A stretch of 64,000 nucleotides of DNA from Geodermatophilus normandii (GCF_003182485.1 NZ_QGTX01000001.1:4364001-4428000); one strand, 5' to 3'. Counted from the stretch's first letter, positions 34,508-43,394 are shown. Program-made: numbers and translations. Notes: generated by a model not told the origin, from the letters alone.

Positions 34508-36322
34508 GTGGAGTTGCAACAGTTCGGCCCCTACCGCATCGAGGCCCTGCTCGGCCGCGGCGGGATGGGTGAGGTGTACCGCGCCTTCGACACCGAGCAC
34601 GACCGCACGGTCGCGCTCAAGGTGCTCTCCGAGCACCTGGCCGCGGACAAGGGGTACCGCGAGCGCTTCCGCCGGGAGGCGCACCTCGCGGCCCGGCTCA
34701 ACGAGCCGCACATCGTCCCGATCCACCGCTACGGCGAGATCGAGGGCCGGCTGTTCCTCGACATGCGCCTGGTGCCCGGCCGCGACGTCGCCGCGGTCCT
34801 CGCCGCGGAGGGGCCGATGAGCCCGCAGCGTGCGGTGTCCGTCGTCAGCCAGACCGCCCGCGCGCTGGACGCCGCGCACGCCGACGGCCTGGTGCACCGC
34901 GACGTCAAGCCCTCCAACGTGCTGCTCACCGGCACCGGCGAGGACGAGTTCGTCTACCTCGTGGACTTCGGCATCGCCCGGTCGACCTCGGACGCGCAGG
35001 GCCCGGCGCTGACCCAGACCGGCGCCGCGCTCGGGTCCTTCGACTACATGGCCCCCGAGCGGTTCCTCGAGAAGCCGATCGACAAGCGGGTCGACGTCTA
35101 CGCGCTGGCCTGCGTGCTGTTCGAGTGCCTCACCGGCCGCCGTCCCTTCACCGGTGACGGGCTGGCCACGCTGATGTACGCCCACCTCAACAACACCCCG
35201 CAGGCCCCGTCGGCGCTGCGGCCGGGGCTGCCGCGCGCGCTGGACGACGTCGTGCGCAAGGGCCTGGCCAAGGAGCCCGACGAGCGGTACGCGACCTGCG
35301 GCGAGCTCGCTGCGGCCGCGCGCGCGGCGCTGAGCTCGGCCGGGGTGTCGGTCCGGACCGAGGCCGCCCCGCCCACCTCGGTCAGCCCGCTCCCCCATCC
35401 GCAGACGGTGGGCTTCTCCTCCCCCGGCCCGGCCGGCACCTACGGCGCACCCTCGCACGCGGTCGCGCCCGCGGCGCTCTACGGCCCGCCGTCGAACCCC
35501 GGCTACCCGACCGGCGGCTACGGCCCGCCGTCGGACCCCGGCCCGCCCACCGGCTACGGCCCGACCTCCAACCCGGGCCCGCCCACCGGCTACGGCCCGA
35601 CCTCCAACCCGGGCCCGCCCGGGTATCCGCCCCCGACCGGCCCGGCCTTCCCGCCGCCGGCCGGCGGGTCCTCGGCCAGCGGCCGGGGCCGCGGCTCGAG
35701 CAAGCTGCCGCTGGTCATCGTCGGCACGGCCGTGGTGGTCATCGCGGTCGTGGTCGGGATCATCGCCCTGGCCGGCGGCTTCAGCGGGGGGGACGACGTC
35801 CGGGCCGACGACACGGACACCTCGACCGGCTCGTCGAGCGGCGGCTCCTCCGGCAGCGACGACCCCGCGGACCCCGAGGACGAGTTGCTGAGCGTGATCC
35901 CCGGCGGGTTCGACGTCGAGGACTGCACGTCCGGGACCCCCGCCGGGGACGGGGACCGGGCGCGGGTGGAGTGCGGAGCCGCCACGCAGCCCGGCCCCGA
36001 GGTGTCGTTCTTCTACCTCTACGAGGACGAGGCGGCCGTCGACAGCGTGTTCCTCTCCGACGTCGGCAACGTGGGCCTGTCCCCCCTGACCAGCACCGAC
36101 TGCCCGGACGCACAGGGTTACCGCGGGTACGAGGCCGACGACCAGCCGGCCGGGCGGGTGGCCTGCTGGGTGGACACCGACGGCGACGCGAACATCGCGT
36201 GGACCCAGAACGACGTGGCCGCCGAGGGCCTCGTCACCATCCCCGACGGCGGGCAGTCCGGGCTCGCCGACCTGTGGGCGTGGTGGAACGACCCGGCCAA
36301 CAGCGACTTCGTGCAGCGCTGA
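34508..36322 (+). CDS. Receptor-type Ser/Thr protein kinase (PknB-like) with four-Cys sensor domain, paralogue A
   Basis: The 604-residue protein has a Hanks-type kinase domain (residues ~8-270): GRGGMGEVYRAFD (P-loop), VALKVL (Lys38), GLVHRDVKPSNVLL (HRD), VDFGIARS (DFG), SFDYMAPERFLE (APE). A Pro/Gly/Tyr-rich linker (GYGPPS/T repeats) is followed by one transmembrane helix (about 399-424) and an extracellular domain: LLSVIPGGFDVEDCTSGTPA, RARVECGA, TSTDCPDAQGYRGYEADD, GRVACWVDTDGDANIAWTQN, TIPDGGQSGLADLWAWWNDP. It should phosphorylate cytoplasmic targets, perhaps FHA proteins, in response to an outside signal. GTG 34508 opens the family-typical QFGPYRIE start. A bidirectional terminator follows. 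Confidence 0.93.
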   Translation: MELQQFGPYRIEALLGRGGMGEVYRAFDTEHDRTVALKVLSEHLAADKGYRERFRREAHLAARLNEPHIVPIHRYGEIEGRLFLDMRLVPGRDVAAVLAAEGPMSPQRAVSVVSQTARALDAAHADGLVHRDVKPSNVLLTGTGEDEFVYLVDFGIARSTSDAQGPALTQTGAALGSFDYMAPERFLEKPIDKRVDVYALACVLFECLTGRRPFTGDGLATLMYAHLNNTPQAPSALRPGLPRALDDVVRKGLAKEPDERYATCGELAAAARAALSSAGVSVRTEAAPPTSVSPLPHPQTVGFSSPGPAGTYGAPSHAVAPAALYGPPSNPGYPTGGYGPPSDPGPPTGYGPTSNPGPPTGYGPTSNPGPPGYPPPTGPAFPPPAGGSSASGRGRGSSKLPLVIVGTAVVVIAVVVGIIALAGGFSGGDDVRADDTDTSTGSSSGGSSGSDDPADPEDELLSVIPGGFDVEDCTSGTPAGDGDRARVECGAATQPGPEVSFFYLYEDEAAVDSVFLSDVGNVGLSPLTSTDCPDAQGYRGYEADDQPAGRVACWVDTDGDANIAWTQNDVAAEGLVTIPDGGQSGLADLWAWWNDPANSDFVQR

Positions 36323-36344
36323 GGTCCCGCGCGAGGTCCTGACA

Positions 36345-36392
36345 CGACGAGGGCCCCGTCCCCACCGGCCGGTGGGAACGGGGCCCTCGTCG
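36345..36392. terminator. Bidirectional hairpin terminator
   Basis: A near-perfect stem (CGACGAGGGCCCCGT ... ACGGGGCCCTCGTCG, with inner CCACC/GGTGG) lies between two convergent kinase genes, immediately after the stop of the first and 15 bp from the stop of the second. It should end transcription from both sides. Confidence 0.8.
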
Positions 36393-36407
36393 GATCGGAG
36401 CCGCCGG

Positions 36408-37253
36408 TCAGGCGCGGGCGGCTCCCAGCGCGGCGTCGGCCAGCCGGTCGAGCCGCTCGGCCACCTGCAGCGCGGTCACCGGGCGCTGGCCCACCGGCGC
36501 CAGGCACTCGGAGACCAGCGCGGCCTCGTCGTCGGTCAGCCCGGGGGCGATGGCCGGCTCGGCGCTCATCACCCGGCGGATGGCCAGCAGCGGCTCGCCG
36601 TCGGGCAGCTCGCCGTAGAGGCCGGTGCCGGTGAGCGCCCGGTTGAGGGTGGCCCCGAGGGCGAACACCTCGGTGGCGCGGGACGGGCGCTCGCCGCGCA
36701 GCAGCGCCGGGTCGAGGTACTCGACCGACGCCGCGCTCGCCATGCCGGTGAGCGTCACGCCCGGGGCCAGGTAGCGGGCCAGCCCGAGGTCGGAGAGCTT
36801 GCCGCCGTCCTCGGTGAGCAGGATGTTGGCCGGCTTGATGTCGCCGTGGGTCAGCCCCGCCTCGTGCAGCGCGTGCGCCGCGTGGGCGGCGTGGGCCACC
36901 GCGCGCAGCACCTCACCGCGGCTCAGCGGCCGCGCCGGGGCGGCCAGCGAACCGAGCGGGCAGTACTCCATCGCGTACAGGAAGCTGTCCTGCAGCACGG
37001 CGTCGTAGACCCTGACCAGGTACGGCGAGGCCACCTGCGCGAACGCGCGCAGCTCGCGCACGCCCCGCTCGTAGGCCTGCTCGCTGTGCGTGCCGGTGAA
37101 GACCTTCACCGCGACGTACTCGTCGGGCAGCCCCAGCCGCGCCGGCGGGCGGGCGAGGTAGAAGCGGCCGTTGTTGCCCTCGCCGAGCACACGGATCACC
37201 TGGTAGTCCGCGATCGTGGCAGGCGCCGCGCCCACCAGGCCGACGGCATCCAT
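36408..37253 (-). CDS. Soluble Ser/Thr protein kinase with HGD and DLG motif variants
   Basis: The 281-residue protein is a single kinase domain without a membrane helix: LGEGNNGRFYLARPP (altered glycine loop), YVAVKVFTG (catalytic Lys), GLTHGDIKPANILL (HGD where HRD is usual, Asp kept), GKLSDLGLARYLAP (DLG for DFG), then SVEYLDPALLRG in place of the APE region. Such HGD kinases often phosphorylate via a modified activation loop and may be regulated by partners. ATG 37253 follows an excellent AGGAGG (6-nt spacing). It diverges from the antiporter gene. Confidence 0.88.
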   Translation of the reverse strand: MDAVGLVGAAPATIADYQVIRVLGEGNNGRFYLARPPARLGLPDEYVAVKVFTGTHSEQAYERGVRELRAFAQVASPYLVRVYDAVLQDSFLYAMEYCPLGSLAAPARPLSRGEVLRAVAHAAHAAHALHEAGLTHGDIKPANILLTEDGGKLSDLGLARYLAPGVTLTGMASAASVEYLDPALLRGERPSRATEVFALGATLNRALTGTGLYGELPDGEPLLAIRRVMSAEPAIAPGLTDDEAALVSECLAPVGQRPVTALQVAERLDRLADAALGAARA

Positions 37254-37507
37254 GCATGTCCTCCTGAAACGCTGTCCTCCCCGGACGAGCCGGGGACGCC
37301 GCCGGTGCGGCAGCGGCACAGTGTGACGGCACCCGTGCCGTCCCGGAAGCCGTTCACGCCTGCGAAGTCCCGCGCGCGGAGCGCCCCCGGGGCGGACGGA
37401 GCGCAGCTAGCATCCGCGCCCGGCTGGCCCCGGTGGCCCGGATCCGGCCGTCCCACCCGACTCCCGCGCGGTCCCACGTGGCGCGGACAGCACCGCCCGG
37501 AGACCCA

Positions 37508-39619
37508 GTGGAAGCGCGCCCCGTCGCAGAGATCATCGCCTACGTGTTCGTCGATCTGGCGGTGATCATGATCATCGCGAGGTTGATGGGCCGCCTGGCC
37601 GTCAAGGTCGGCCAGCCGGCCGTCGTCGGGGAGATCGTCGCCGGCATCCTCCTCGGCCCGACCCTCCTCGGCGCGCTGCCCGGCGACCTGGACCTGCTGC
37701 TGTTCCCCACCGACATCCGGCCGTTCCTCAACGTGCTCGCGCAGCTCGGCCTGGTCCTGTTCATGTTCCTGGTGGGCCTCGAGGTCGACCTGTCCTTCAT
37801 GCGCGGGAGGGAGAAGGTCGCCGTCTCGGTCTCGCTGGCCTCGATCCTGCTGCCCTTCTCACTCGGCGTGCTGCTGGCGACCTACCTGCACGTGCAGCAC
37901 GACGTCTTCACCGAGATGGACGGCACCACCTCGCCGATCCCGTTCCTCGGGTTCGCGCTGTTCCTCGGCGTGGCGATGTCCATCACCGCGTTCCCGGTCC
38001 TGGCCCGGATCCTCGCCGAGCGGCAGATGCACCGGATCCCCACCGGTGTGCTCGCGCTGGCCTGCGCCGCCGTCGACGACGTCCTCGCCTGGTGCCTCCT
38101 GGCCGTCGTCGTCGCGATCGTGGCGGCCTCCTCGTTCAGCGGCGTCGTGCTGATCCTCGGCCTGTCGGTGGCCTTCGCCCTGGTGATGTTCCTGGTCGTC
38201 AAGCCGCTGCTGCGGGTGCTGGTGACCCGCTACGAGCGGCTGGGTCAGCTCACCCCGGAGATGCTGGCCGGCGTCCTCATCGGCATCCTCGCCAGCGCCT
38301 GGGTGGCCGAGGAGATCGGCATCCACTTCATCTTCGGCGCCTTCCTCTTCGGCGTCGTGATGCCGCGCAAGGGCGCCGCCCGGCTCAACCACGAGATCGT
38401 CGACCGGCTCGAGCAGGTCAGCGTGCTCCTGCTGCTGCCGGTCTTCTTCGTCATCACCGGGCTCAACGTCGACGTCGGCGCGATCGACCTCGCCGGCCTC
38501 GGCGAGCTGTGCCTCATCCTGCTGGTGGCGATCTCCGGCAAGTTCGTCGGCGCCTACGCCGCGGCCCGGGCGATGCGGGTGCCCAAGCGCCAGTCCACCG
38601 CCCTCGCGACGCTGATGAACACCCGCGGCCTCACCGAGCTGGTCATCCTCAACATCGGCGTCCAGCAGGGTGTGCTCGACGGCGAGATGTTCACGCTGAT
38701 GGTGATCATGGCGCTGGTGACGACGGGCATGGCGACGCCGCTGCTCAACGTCATCTACCCCAAGCGCATCCTGCAGCGCGACATCGCCGCGGCCGAGCGC
38801 GCCGAACTGGGTCTCACCGAGGCCTACACCGTCGTCGTGGTGGTGGACGACCTCGACCGGGACGCCGCGCTGGTCGACCTGGCCTGCGACCTCGTGGGCC
38901 GCGAGACGCCCGCCCAGGTCGTCCTCACCCGGGTGGTCCACCGCTCGCGGCCCAAGCCCGAGTGGGCCAGCGGCCTGGGCGCGGACCTCGAGCTGATGGC
39001 CACCGTGGCCGACGAGCTGCGGACGCTGGCCCGGCAGGTCGAGGCCCGGGGACTCAGGGCCTCCGTCGCCTCGCGGTTCAGCGAGGACCCGTGGGCCGAG
39101 GTCGTCGACCTGGCCGGCAGCACCGAGGCCGACGTCGTCCTGGTCCGCAGCGGCTGGGGTCTGGCCGAGGGCGCGCTGGCCGCCGACGGCTCCGGCACCC
39201 CCTGGCCGCCGTCGCTGCGCGGGTCCGTCGTGACCGTCTCCGGCGAGCTCGGCGAGGCCGGACTGCAGCCCGGCGGGCCGGTGGCCGTGCTGCAGGACGG
39301 CGACGCCGACGGGCGGGCGGCGCTGCGGCTGGCCGCGCACGCCGCCGTGGGTCGGCGCGTGCCGCTGCAGCTGCGGGCCGGCGAGGGGCGGAGGGGCGTC
39401 AAGCGCAACGTCGCGGACTCCCTGCGCAGGGCGGGTGTGCAGGTCGCCGCGCAGGCGGAGTCCCTGCCGGCCCTGCTGGTCGCCCCGGCCGGCGCGGGCA
39501 CCGTCCCGGGGGCCGACGACCTGACGCCGATCCTGCTGGTGCACGCCGGCACGGCCGACACCGACCGCGACATGGACGAGACCCTCGCCGGCATCGCGGC
39601 CCGTCCCGGGGCGGTCTGA
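37508..39619 (+). CDS. CPA2-type cation:proton antiporter with C-terminal USP-like domain
   Basis: The 703-residue protein has ~12 transmembrane helices of the CPA2/KefB-like fold: VGQPAVVGEIVAGILLGPTL, LAQLGLVLFMFLVGLEVDLS, SITAFPVLARILAERQMHRI, ACAAVDDVLAWCLLAV (conserved Asp pair) and TRGLTELVILNIGVQQGVL. After ~residue 430 a cytoplasmic half carries two universal-stress-protein-like segments (YTVVVVVDDLDRDAALVDLA, VVDLAGSTEADVVLVRSGWG). It likely exchanges K+ or Na+ for H+. GTG 37508 has GGAG upstream. It diverges from the soluble kinase; three hairpins follow. Confidence 0.9.
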   Translation: MEARPVAEIIAYVFVDLAVIMIIARLMGRLAVKVGQPAVVGEIVAGILLGPTLLGALPGDLDLLLFPTDIRPFLNVLAQLGLVLFMFLVGLEVDLSFMRGREKVAVSVSLASILLPFSLGVLLATYLHVQHDVFTEMDGTTSPIPFLGFALFLGVAMSITAFPVLARILAERQMHRIPTGVLALACAAVDDVLAWCLLAVVVAIVAASSFSGVVLILGLSVAFALVMFLVVKPLLRVLVTRYERLGQLTPEMLAGVLIGILASAWVAEEIGIHFIFGAFLFGVVMPRKGAARLNHEIVDRLEQVSVLLLLPVFFVITGLNVDVGAIDLAGLGELCLILLVAISGKFVGAYAAARAMRVPKRQSTALATLMNTRGLTELVILNIGVQQGVLDGEMFTLMVIMALVTTGMATPLLNVIYPKRILQRDIAAAERAELGLTEAYTVVVVVDDLDRDAALVDLACDLVGRETPAQVVLTRVVHRSRPKPEWASGLGADLELMATVADELRTLARQVEARGLRASVASRFSEDPWAEVVDLAGSTEADVVLVRSGWGLAEGALAADGSGTPWPPSLRGSVVTVSGELGEAGLQPGGPVAVLQDGDADGRAALRLAAHAAVGRRVPLQLRAGEGRRGVKRNVADSLRRAGVQVAAQAESLPALLVAPAGAGTVPGADDLTPILLVHAGTADTDRDMDETLAGIAARPGAV

Positions 39620-39639
39620 CCGTCCTCTCCTGCAGGCCC

Positions 39640-39674
39640 GGAGCCCGCGTCCCGTTCGAGGGGACGCGGGCTCC
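39640..39674 (+). terminator. Hairpin terminator after the antiporter gene
   Basis: GGAGCCCGCGTCCC and GGGACGCGGGCTCC form a perfect 14-bp stem with a 7-nt loop about 20 nt after the antiporter stop codon. Confidence 0.8.
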
Positions 39675-39736
39675 GTCGTCTCCGGGGTCGGGTCCCCGGG
39701 CGAGGCCGCCGGCGGCGGCCTCCTCCCCCTCGGCTC

Positions 39737-39775
39737 GCTCGTGCTCTGCCCCGCGTCAGTGGGCAGAGCACGAGC
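39737..39775. terminator. Second hairpin in the convergent intergenic region
   Basis: GCTCGTGCTCTGCCC and GGGCAGAGCACGAGC form a perfect 15-bp stem with a 9-nt loop, midway between the convergent antiporter and FHA genes. Confidence 0.7.
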
Positions 39776-39811
39776 GTCCACGGGAGAGCCTCCCGCACCC
39801 CCGGACACGTG

Positions 39812-39849
39812 ACGGCGCCCGCCTCCCCGAGCGGGGAGACGGGCGCCGT
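39812..39849 (-). terminator. Hairpin terminator after the FHA gene
   Basis: ACGGCGCCCG/CGGGCGCCGT plus an inner CTCCCC/GGGGAG form a ~17-bp stem with one internal mismatch and a GAGC loop, 18 nt beyond the FHA gene stop in its direction of transcription. Confidence 0.75.
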
Positions 39850-39866
39850 GGTGGTGCCGGGAGCGG

Positions 39867-41357
39867 TCAGTAACCGCCGTGCGGCGACTCGAAGGCGAAC
39901 TGCCGGCCACCCATGCGGACGGCCATGCCCGGGGTCAGCCGGACCGGCTGGTCGGGCACCAGTGAGGACCAGCCCGGTGCGCCGCGCGGGGCGACGAGCG
40001 TGCCGTTGGCCGAGCCGGTGTCGACCAGCAGCACGTCCCAGCCCTCGAGCCGGATCTCGGCGTGGTGCCGGCTGACCCCGCCGGTCTGGTCGAGGACCAG
40101 CAGCGGCCGCAGTTGCCCGGAGGCCACCCGCTCGTCGGTCTCCGGTTCGCGGCCCAGCAGGTAGTCCATGTCGAGGCTGACCGTCGCGCCGTCGTCGAAG
40201 ACGAGCAGCCCCAGCGGCGGGCGCACGCCCTCGATCAGCACCGCCGTCTGCTGGGTGGTGCGGATCCCGCACAACGCGCAGAAGCCGGCCCGCGGGTCGT
40301 TGAGGTGGCCGTTCTTGCAGAGGATGCCCTTGACCTTGGCCCGCTCGTCCTCCGGCTCCGCCGCGGCGGGCGCCGAGGGCTCCGCGCCGGGGGTCGGCAG
40401 CGGCTCCCGGGCCGGCTCTGCCTCCGCCGGGCCGCCGAACAGCAGCGCCGACCTCTTCGGCGCCGGCAGCTCGACCGGCGACGGAGCGGGCGGCTGCGCC
40501 GCGACCGGCGCGGGGGCCGGGTGGTCGTGCCCGGCGTGCTCGTGACCGGCGTGGTCGTGCCCGGCGTGGTCGTGCCCGGCGGGCGCCGGGACGGCCGGCG
40601 CGGGGGCCGCGGGCGCAGGGGGCTTGACCGTCGACAGCGGCACCCGGGCGTGCGGCGCGGGCAGCCGGACCTGCATGGTCGCCGCCGGCGGAGGGCCGGG
40701 CACCGAGGGTGCGGGAGCCGGGGCTAGCACCGCCGCGGCACCGGGGACCGCGCCGGCCTCGAGGTCGGCGAGCGGGTGCGGCGCGGTGTCGGCGGGCGAG
40801 CCGGCCGACAGGTGCAGCGCAGCCGGCGGCCAGGTGACGAAGCGGTCGAGCACGAGCGTGCCGTTGTCCAGCTTCTCGCCCTGCGCCGGCGTCAGCCGCA
40901 GGCCCAGGTCGGGCACCTCGGCGGTGCCGCCGCCGACGAGCACCAGCGTGAGCCCGTCCTCGGTCGCGGCGGTGACCGCGAACGACGGCGGGTCGGCGAC
41001 GGTGCCGAGCCAGCTGCGCAGCTCCTCGTGCAGCCGGCGGCCGGGGGCGCGGGACCCGGCCGCCGAGACACGGCGGCAGAGCGCGACGAGCTCGCCGACG
41101 TGGGCGTCACCGGCGGGGGCGGCCGCCGGTGCGGCCGGGACCGGAGCGCTGCCCCAGCCGACCAGCGCCGGCTTGGCGGCGGGCGCGGCGGACCCGGTCG
41201 GCCGGTGGGTGACCCCGACGACGAGCAGCACGCCGGGCAGCCGGACGACGAGGTCGGGGCCGGGGGCGACCCGGACGGCGACCTGGTCGAACGGCGGCAC
41301 GGTGGCCGGGGCCCCGGTGGTGCCGGTGAGCGGCGCCGGAGGGGTGGCGGAGGACAT
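39867..41357 (-). CDS. FHA-domain protein with zinc ribbon and His-rich repeat
   Basis: The 496-residue protein begins with an uncharacterised ~200-residue domain (VAVRVAPGPDLVVRLPGVLL, LHEELRSWLGTVADPPSFAV), then a Pro/Ala-rich linker containing HDHAGHDHAGHEHAGHDH (about residues 260-277), a zinc-ribbon-like CKNGHLNDPRAGFCALCG, and a C-terminal FHA domain: YLLGREPETDERVASG, GGVSRHHAEIRLEGWDVLLV, DTGSANGTLVAP. The FHA should bind phosphothreonine, fitting the nearby Ser/Thr kinases. ATG 41357 shares its A with the upstream gene's TGA (TGATG), so it is coupled to the membrane-protein gene. Partners unknown. Confidence 0.85.
   Translation of the reverse strand: MSSATPPAPLTGTTGAPATVPPFDQVAVRVAPGPDLVVRLPGVLLVVGVTHRPTGSAAPAAKPALVGWGSAPVPAAPAAAPAGDAHVGELVALCRRVSAAGSRAPGRRLHEELRSWLGTVADPPSFAVTAATEDGLTLVLVGGGTAEVPDLGLRLTPAQGEKLDNGTLVLDRFVTWPPAALHLSAGSPADTAPHPLADLEAGAVPGAAAVLAPAPAPSVPGPPPAATMQVRLPAPHARVPLSTVKPPAPAAPAPAVPAPAGHDHAGHDHAGHEHAGHDHPAPAPVAAQPPAPSPVELPAPKRSALLFGGPAEAEPAREPLPTPGAEPSAPAAAEPEDERAKVKGILCKNGHLNDPRAGFCALCGIRTTQQTAVLIEGVRPPLGLLVFDDGATVSLDMDYLLGREPETDERVASGQLRPLLVLDQTGGVSRHHAEIRLEGWDVLLVDTGSANGTLVAPRGAPGWSSLVPDQPVRLTPGMAVRMGGRQFAFESPHGGY
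40521..40580. repeat. Four tandem 15-bp repeats encoding the His-rich motif
   Basis: GTGGTCGTGCCCGGC occurs at 40521, 40551 and 40566, with one variant at 40536. On the minus strand the units encode repeated AGHDH pentapeptides in the FHA protein. Copy number may vary by slippage. Confidence 0.85.
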
Positions 41358-41791
41358 CAGATGAGCCTCCCACCGTTGATCCGCCAGTGGATGAAGGGCA
41401 CGCGCATCGGGCCGTTGGCCACCAGCCACACGATCAGCCACGTGCTGACGAAGTGGATGGCGAAGGCCGGGCCGGGCAGCGAGTCGATCCACGGGATCGC
41501 ACCGCCGGCGAAGAGGAACCACACGAGCAGGCCCTCGGGGATGCCGGTGAGCAGGCCGAACAGCGTCGGCCAGTCCTTCTCCCACCGGAACTGCTGGATG
41601 CCGTGGTAGACGAACTCCCACAGCACGCCGAGCACCAGCACGACGAGCAGCACGGAGAAGGTGGCGCCGTAGGAGGCCGCCAGGGAGGCCCCGGTGGGGA
41701 GCACCGGGGTGATGATCAGGGTCCAGATCGAACCGACCACGGCCAGCAGGAAGATCCTGGTCTGGATGCGGCCGCTCAGGGTGGGCAGCAC
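41357..41791 (-). CDS. Four-helix membrane protein in the FHA operon
   Basis: The 144-residue protein has four hydrophobic segments: IFLLAVVGSIWTLIITPVLP, TFSVLLVVLVLGVLWEFVYH, LFGLLTGIPEGLLVWFLFAG and IHFVSTWLIVWLVANGPMRV, with aromatic- and charge-rich loops (GIQQFRWEKDWPT; VPFIHWRINGGRLI). No family is recognised. GTG 41791 follows the dinucleotide-binding-protein gene by 55 bp and its stop overlaps the FHA gene's ATG. Translation coupling suggests a membrane anchor or channel for the other two products. Confidence 0.78.
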   Translation of the reverse strand: MLPTLSGRIQTRIFLLAVVGSIWTLIITPVLPTGASLAASYGATFSVLLVVLVLGVLWEFVYHGIQQFRWEKDWPTLFGLLTGIPEGLLVWFLFAGGAIPWIDSLPGPAFAIHFVSTWLIVWLVANGPMRVPFIHWRINGGRLI

Positions 41792-41846
41792 GGTGTCGTC
41801 TCTCTCGGTCGTCGCGGACGTCGGTGGCGGGTCGGGGGCGGGTCGG

Positions 41847-43394
41847 TCAGATCTGCTTGTTGCGGACCCACTTCCACCACTGGCTGGTCGACCGGCCCGG
41901 GCCGAGCTTCTGCGCGAAGCCCTGCGCGATCAGGTCGTCGGCGATCTCCTGCGCGGCGATCTGCAGCCCGAAGAACGTGTCGACGCCGGGGAACGGCCCG
42001 CCCAGGGTGGCGCTGCCGGAGGCGTAGATCTTGCCGCCGTTCTGCGCGCCGGTGACCTCGAAGTTGCGCTGCACGTCCAGCCGGCCGACGGGGTTGCGCT
42101 GGGCGTTGGAGTGGTCGAGCAGGTCGGCCAGCACGCGGTGCTCGCGGATGTCGGCCTCGAGGCCGGTGCAGTCGATGACGGCGTCGAAGGTGCCCGTGTG
42201 GGGACCCTGGTCGGGGGTGTTGACGGTGACCTCGACCAGGTCGCCGACCGGCTTGAGCTCCTCGATGGAGCCGATCATCACGCGGTACCAGCCCTCGCGG
42301 CGACCCCGCCGCAGCTGCTCCTGCCAGTCCCGCCGGACCGGGGTGTTGGTGCCGCCCATCTCCTCGTACAGCCGCTTGCGCTCGGGGCCCTCGCTCTTGC
42401 GGACCTGCTGCTTGAGCTGGCCGCCCCACACCGACTTCGGGTAGTTGAAGCCCTGGTAGGCCCAGCCGTCGGCGCCCTTGCGGCGCTTGAGGATGCCGGT
42501 GCCGTGCGGCCGGTCCACGTAGGTGCGGAACAGGTGGACGATCTGGGTCTGCAGGCCGCGCTGGTCGCGGTCGTCGATGAGCCGCTGCAGCACCCGCGAG
42601 GCCACGATGCCGCCACCGCGGATGAGCACCGTCCCGGGGCGCTGGTGCAGCCGCTCGTAGACGTGCTCGTGCCGCTCGTAGGCGTTCACGACCCTGCTGT
42701 AGTCGTTGTACTCGTTGCGGTACCGCTGCAGGTCGGGGAGGAACTTCAGGCCCGGGTAGCCGACGGCCACGTGCACCCACTGGCTGCGGTAGGCGATGCG
42801 CCGGGTCGGGGTGGCACCCTCCGGCGGCGTCAGGATGGTGAAGTAGCCGCCGCCCACGCGGCGCCGGACCATGCGGACCTGGCCGTTGACGACCATCTCC
42901 GGGTACCGGATCCGGTACATCTCCTTCTCCATCGACTCGAACGCGTGCCCCGCCTTGGGCGTGTAGTAGTTCGCGAAGATGGGCTCGACCAGCACGTTCC
43001 ACGCCTGCTTGACGTTGCCCTGCAGGGCCTCGCGGATGGCGTAGCTCGGGAAGCCCCAGATGTTGTCGGGGCAGGACGAGGAGTCCGACCGCAGCCGCTC
43101 GCCGCGCGGGATCTGCGAGACCGTCGTCAGGTACTCGTAGCTCTCCCACGGCGTCTTCAGCGGGGTGAGCACCCGCATGGCGCTGGTCGGGACACCGCAG
43201 ATGCGCAGGTAGTCGACGGTGACGAACGAGCCGATGCCGCCACCGAAGGTGACGAACGGGACGTCGACGACGGGGATGCCGGCCTCGGCGAGCATCTGGT
43301 CGGTCCAGAAGTCGCTGGCGATCAACGCGTCGTTGAGGTCGCCGGGCTGCGGCGGTGTCGGGGCGTGCTGGGGCGCGATGGTGCTCTCGCTCAC
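41847..43394 (-). CDS. Dinucleotide-binding (FAD/NAD-like) oxidoreductase of unknown function
   Basis: The 515-residue protein has two Rossmann-like motifs: VPFVTFGGGIGSFVTVDYLR (about residues 44-63) and PGTVLIRGGGIVASRVLQRL (about 260). Between them is a conserved block (LRSDSSSCPDNIWGFPSYAI, VKQAWNVLVEPIFANYYTPK, ESMEKEMYRIRYPEMVVNGQ) and at the C-terminus FDAVIDCTGLEADIREHRVL and GSATLGGPFPGVDTFFGLQI, resembling flavin-dependent lysine/ornithine monooxygenases or FAD-reductases. It matches no named family I know. GTG 43394 starts the three-gene FHA operon; it diverges from receptor-kinase paralogue B. Confidence 0.7.
   Translation of the reverse strand: MSESTIAPQHAPTPPQPGDLNDALIASDFWTDQMLAEAGIPVVDVPFVTFGGGIGSFVTVDYLRICGVPTSAMRVLTPLKTPWESYEYLTTVSQIPRGERLRSDSSSCPDNIWGFPSYAIREALQGNVKQAWNVLVEPIFANYYTPKAGHAFESMEKEMYRIRYPEMVVNGQVRMVRRRVGGGYFTILTPPEGATPTRRIAYRSQWVHVAVGYPGLKFLPDLQRYRNEYNDYSRVVNAYERHEHVYERLHQRPGTVLIRGGGIVASRVLQRLIDDRDQRGLQTQIVHLFRTYVDRPHGTGILKRRKGADGWAYQGFNYPKSVWGGQLKQQVRKSEGPERKRLYEEMGGTNTPVRRDWQEQLRRGRREGWYRVMIGSIEELKPVGDLVEVTVNTPDQGPHTGTFDAVIDCTGLEADIREHRVLADLLDHSNAQRNPVGRLDVQRNFEVTGAQNGGKIYASGSATLGGPFPGVDTFFGLQIAAQEIADDLIAQGFAQKLGPGRSTSQWWKWVRNKQI

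Noticed and set aside
41847..43394. Assignment as lysine/ornithine N-monooxygenase
   Set aside because: Rossmann motifs are present but the diagnostic order and C-terminal motif of that family are not; left unnamed.
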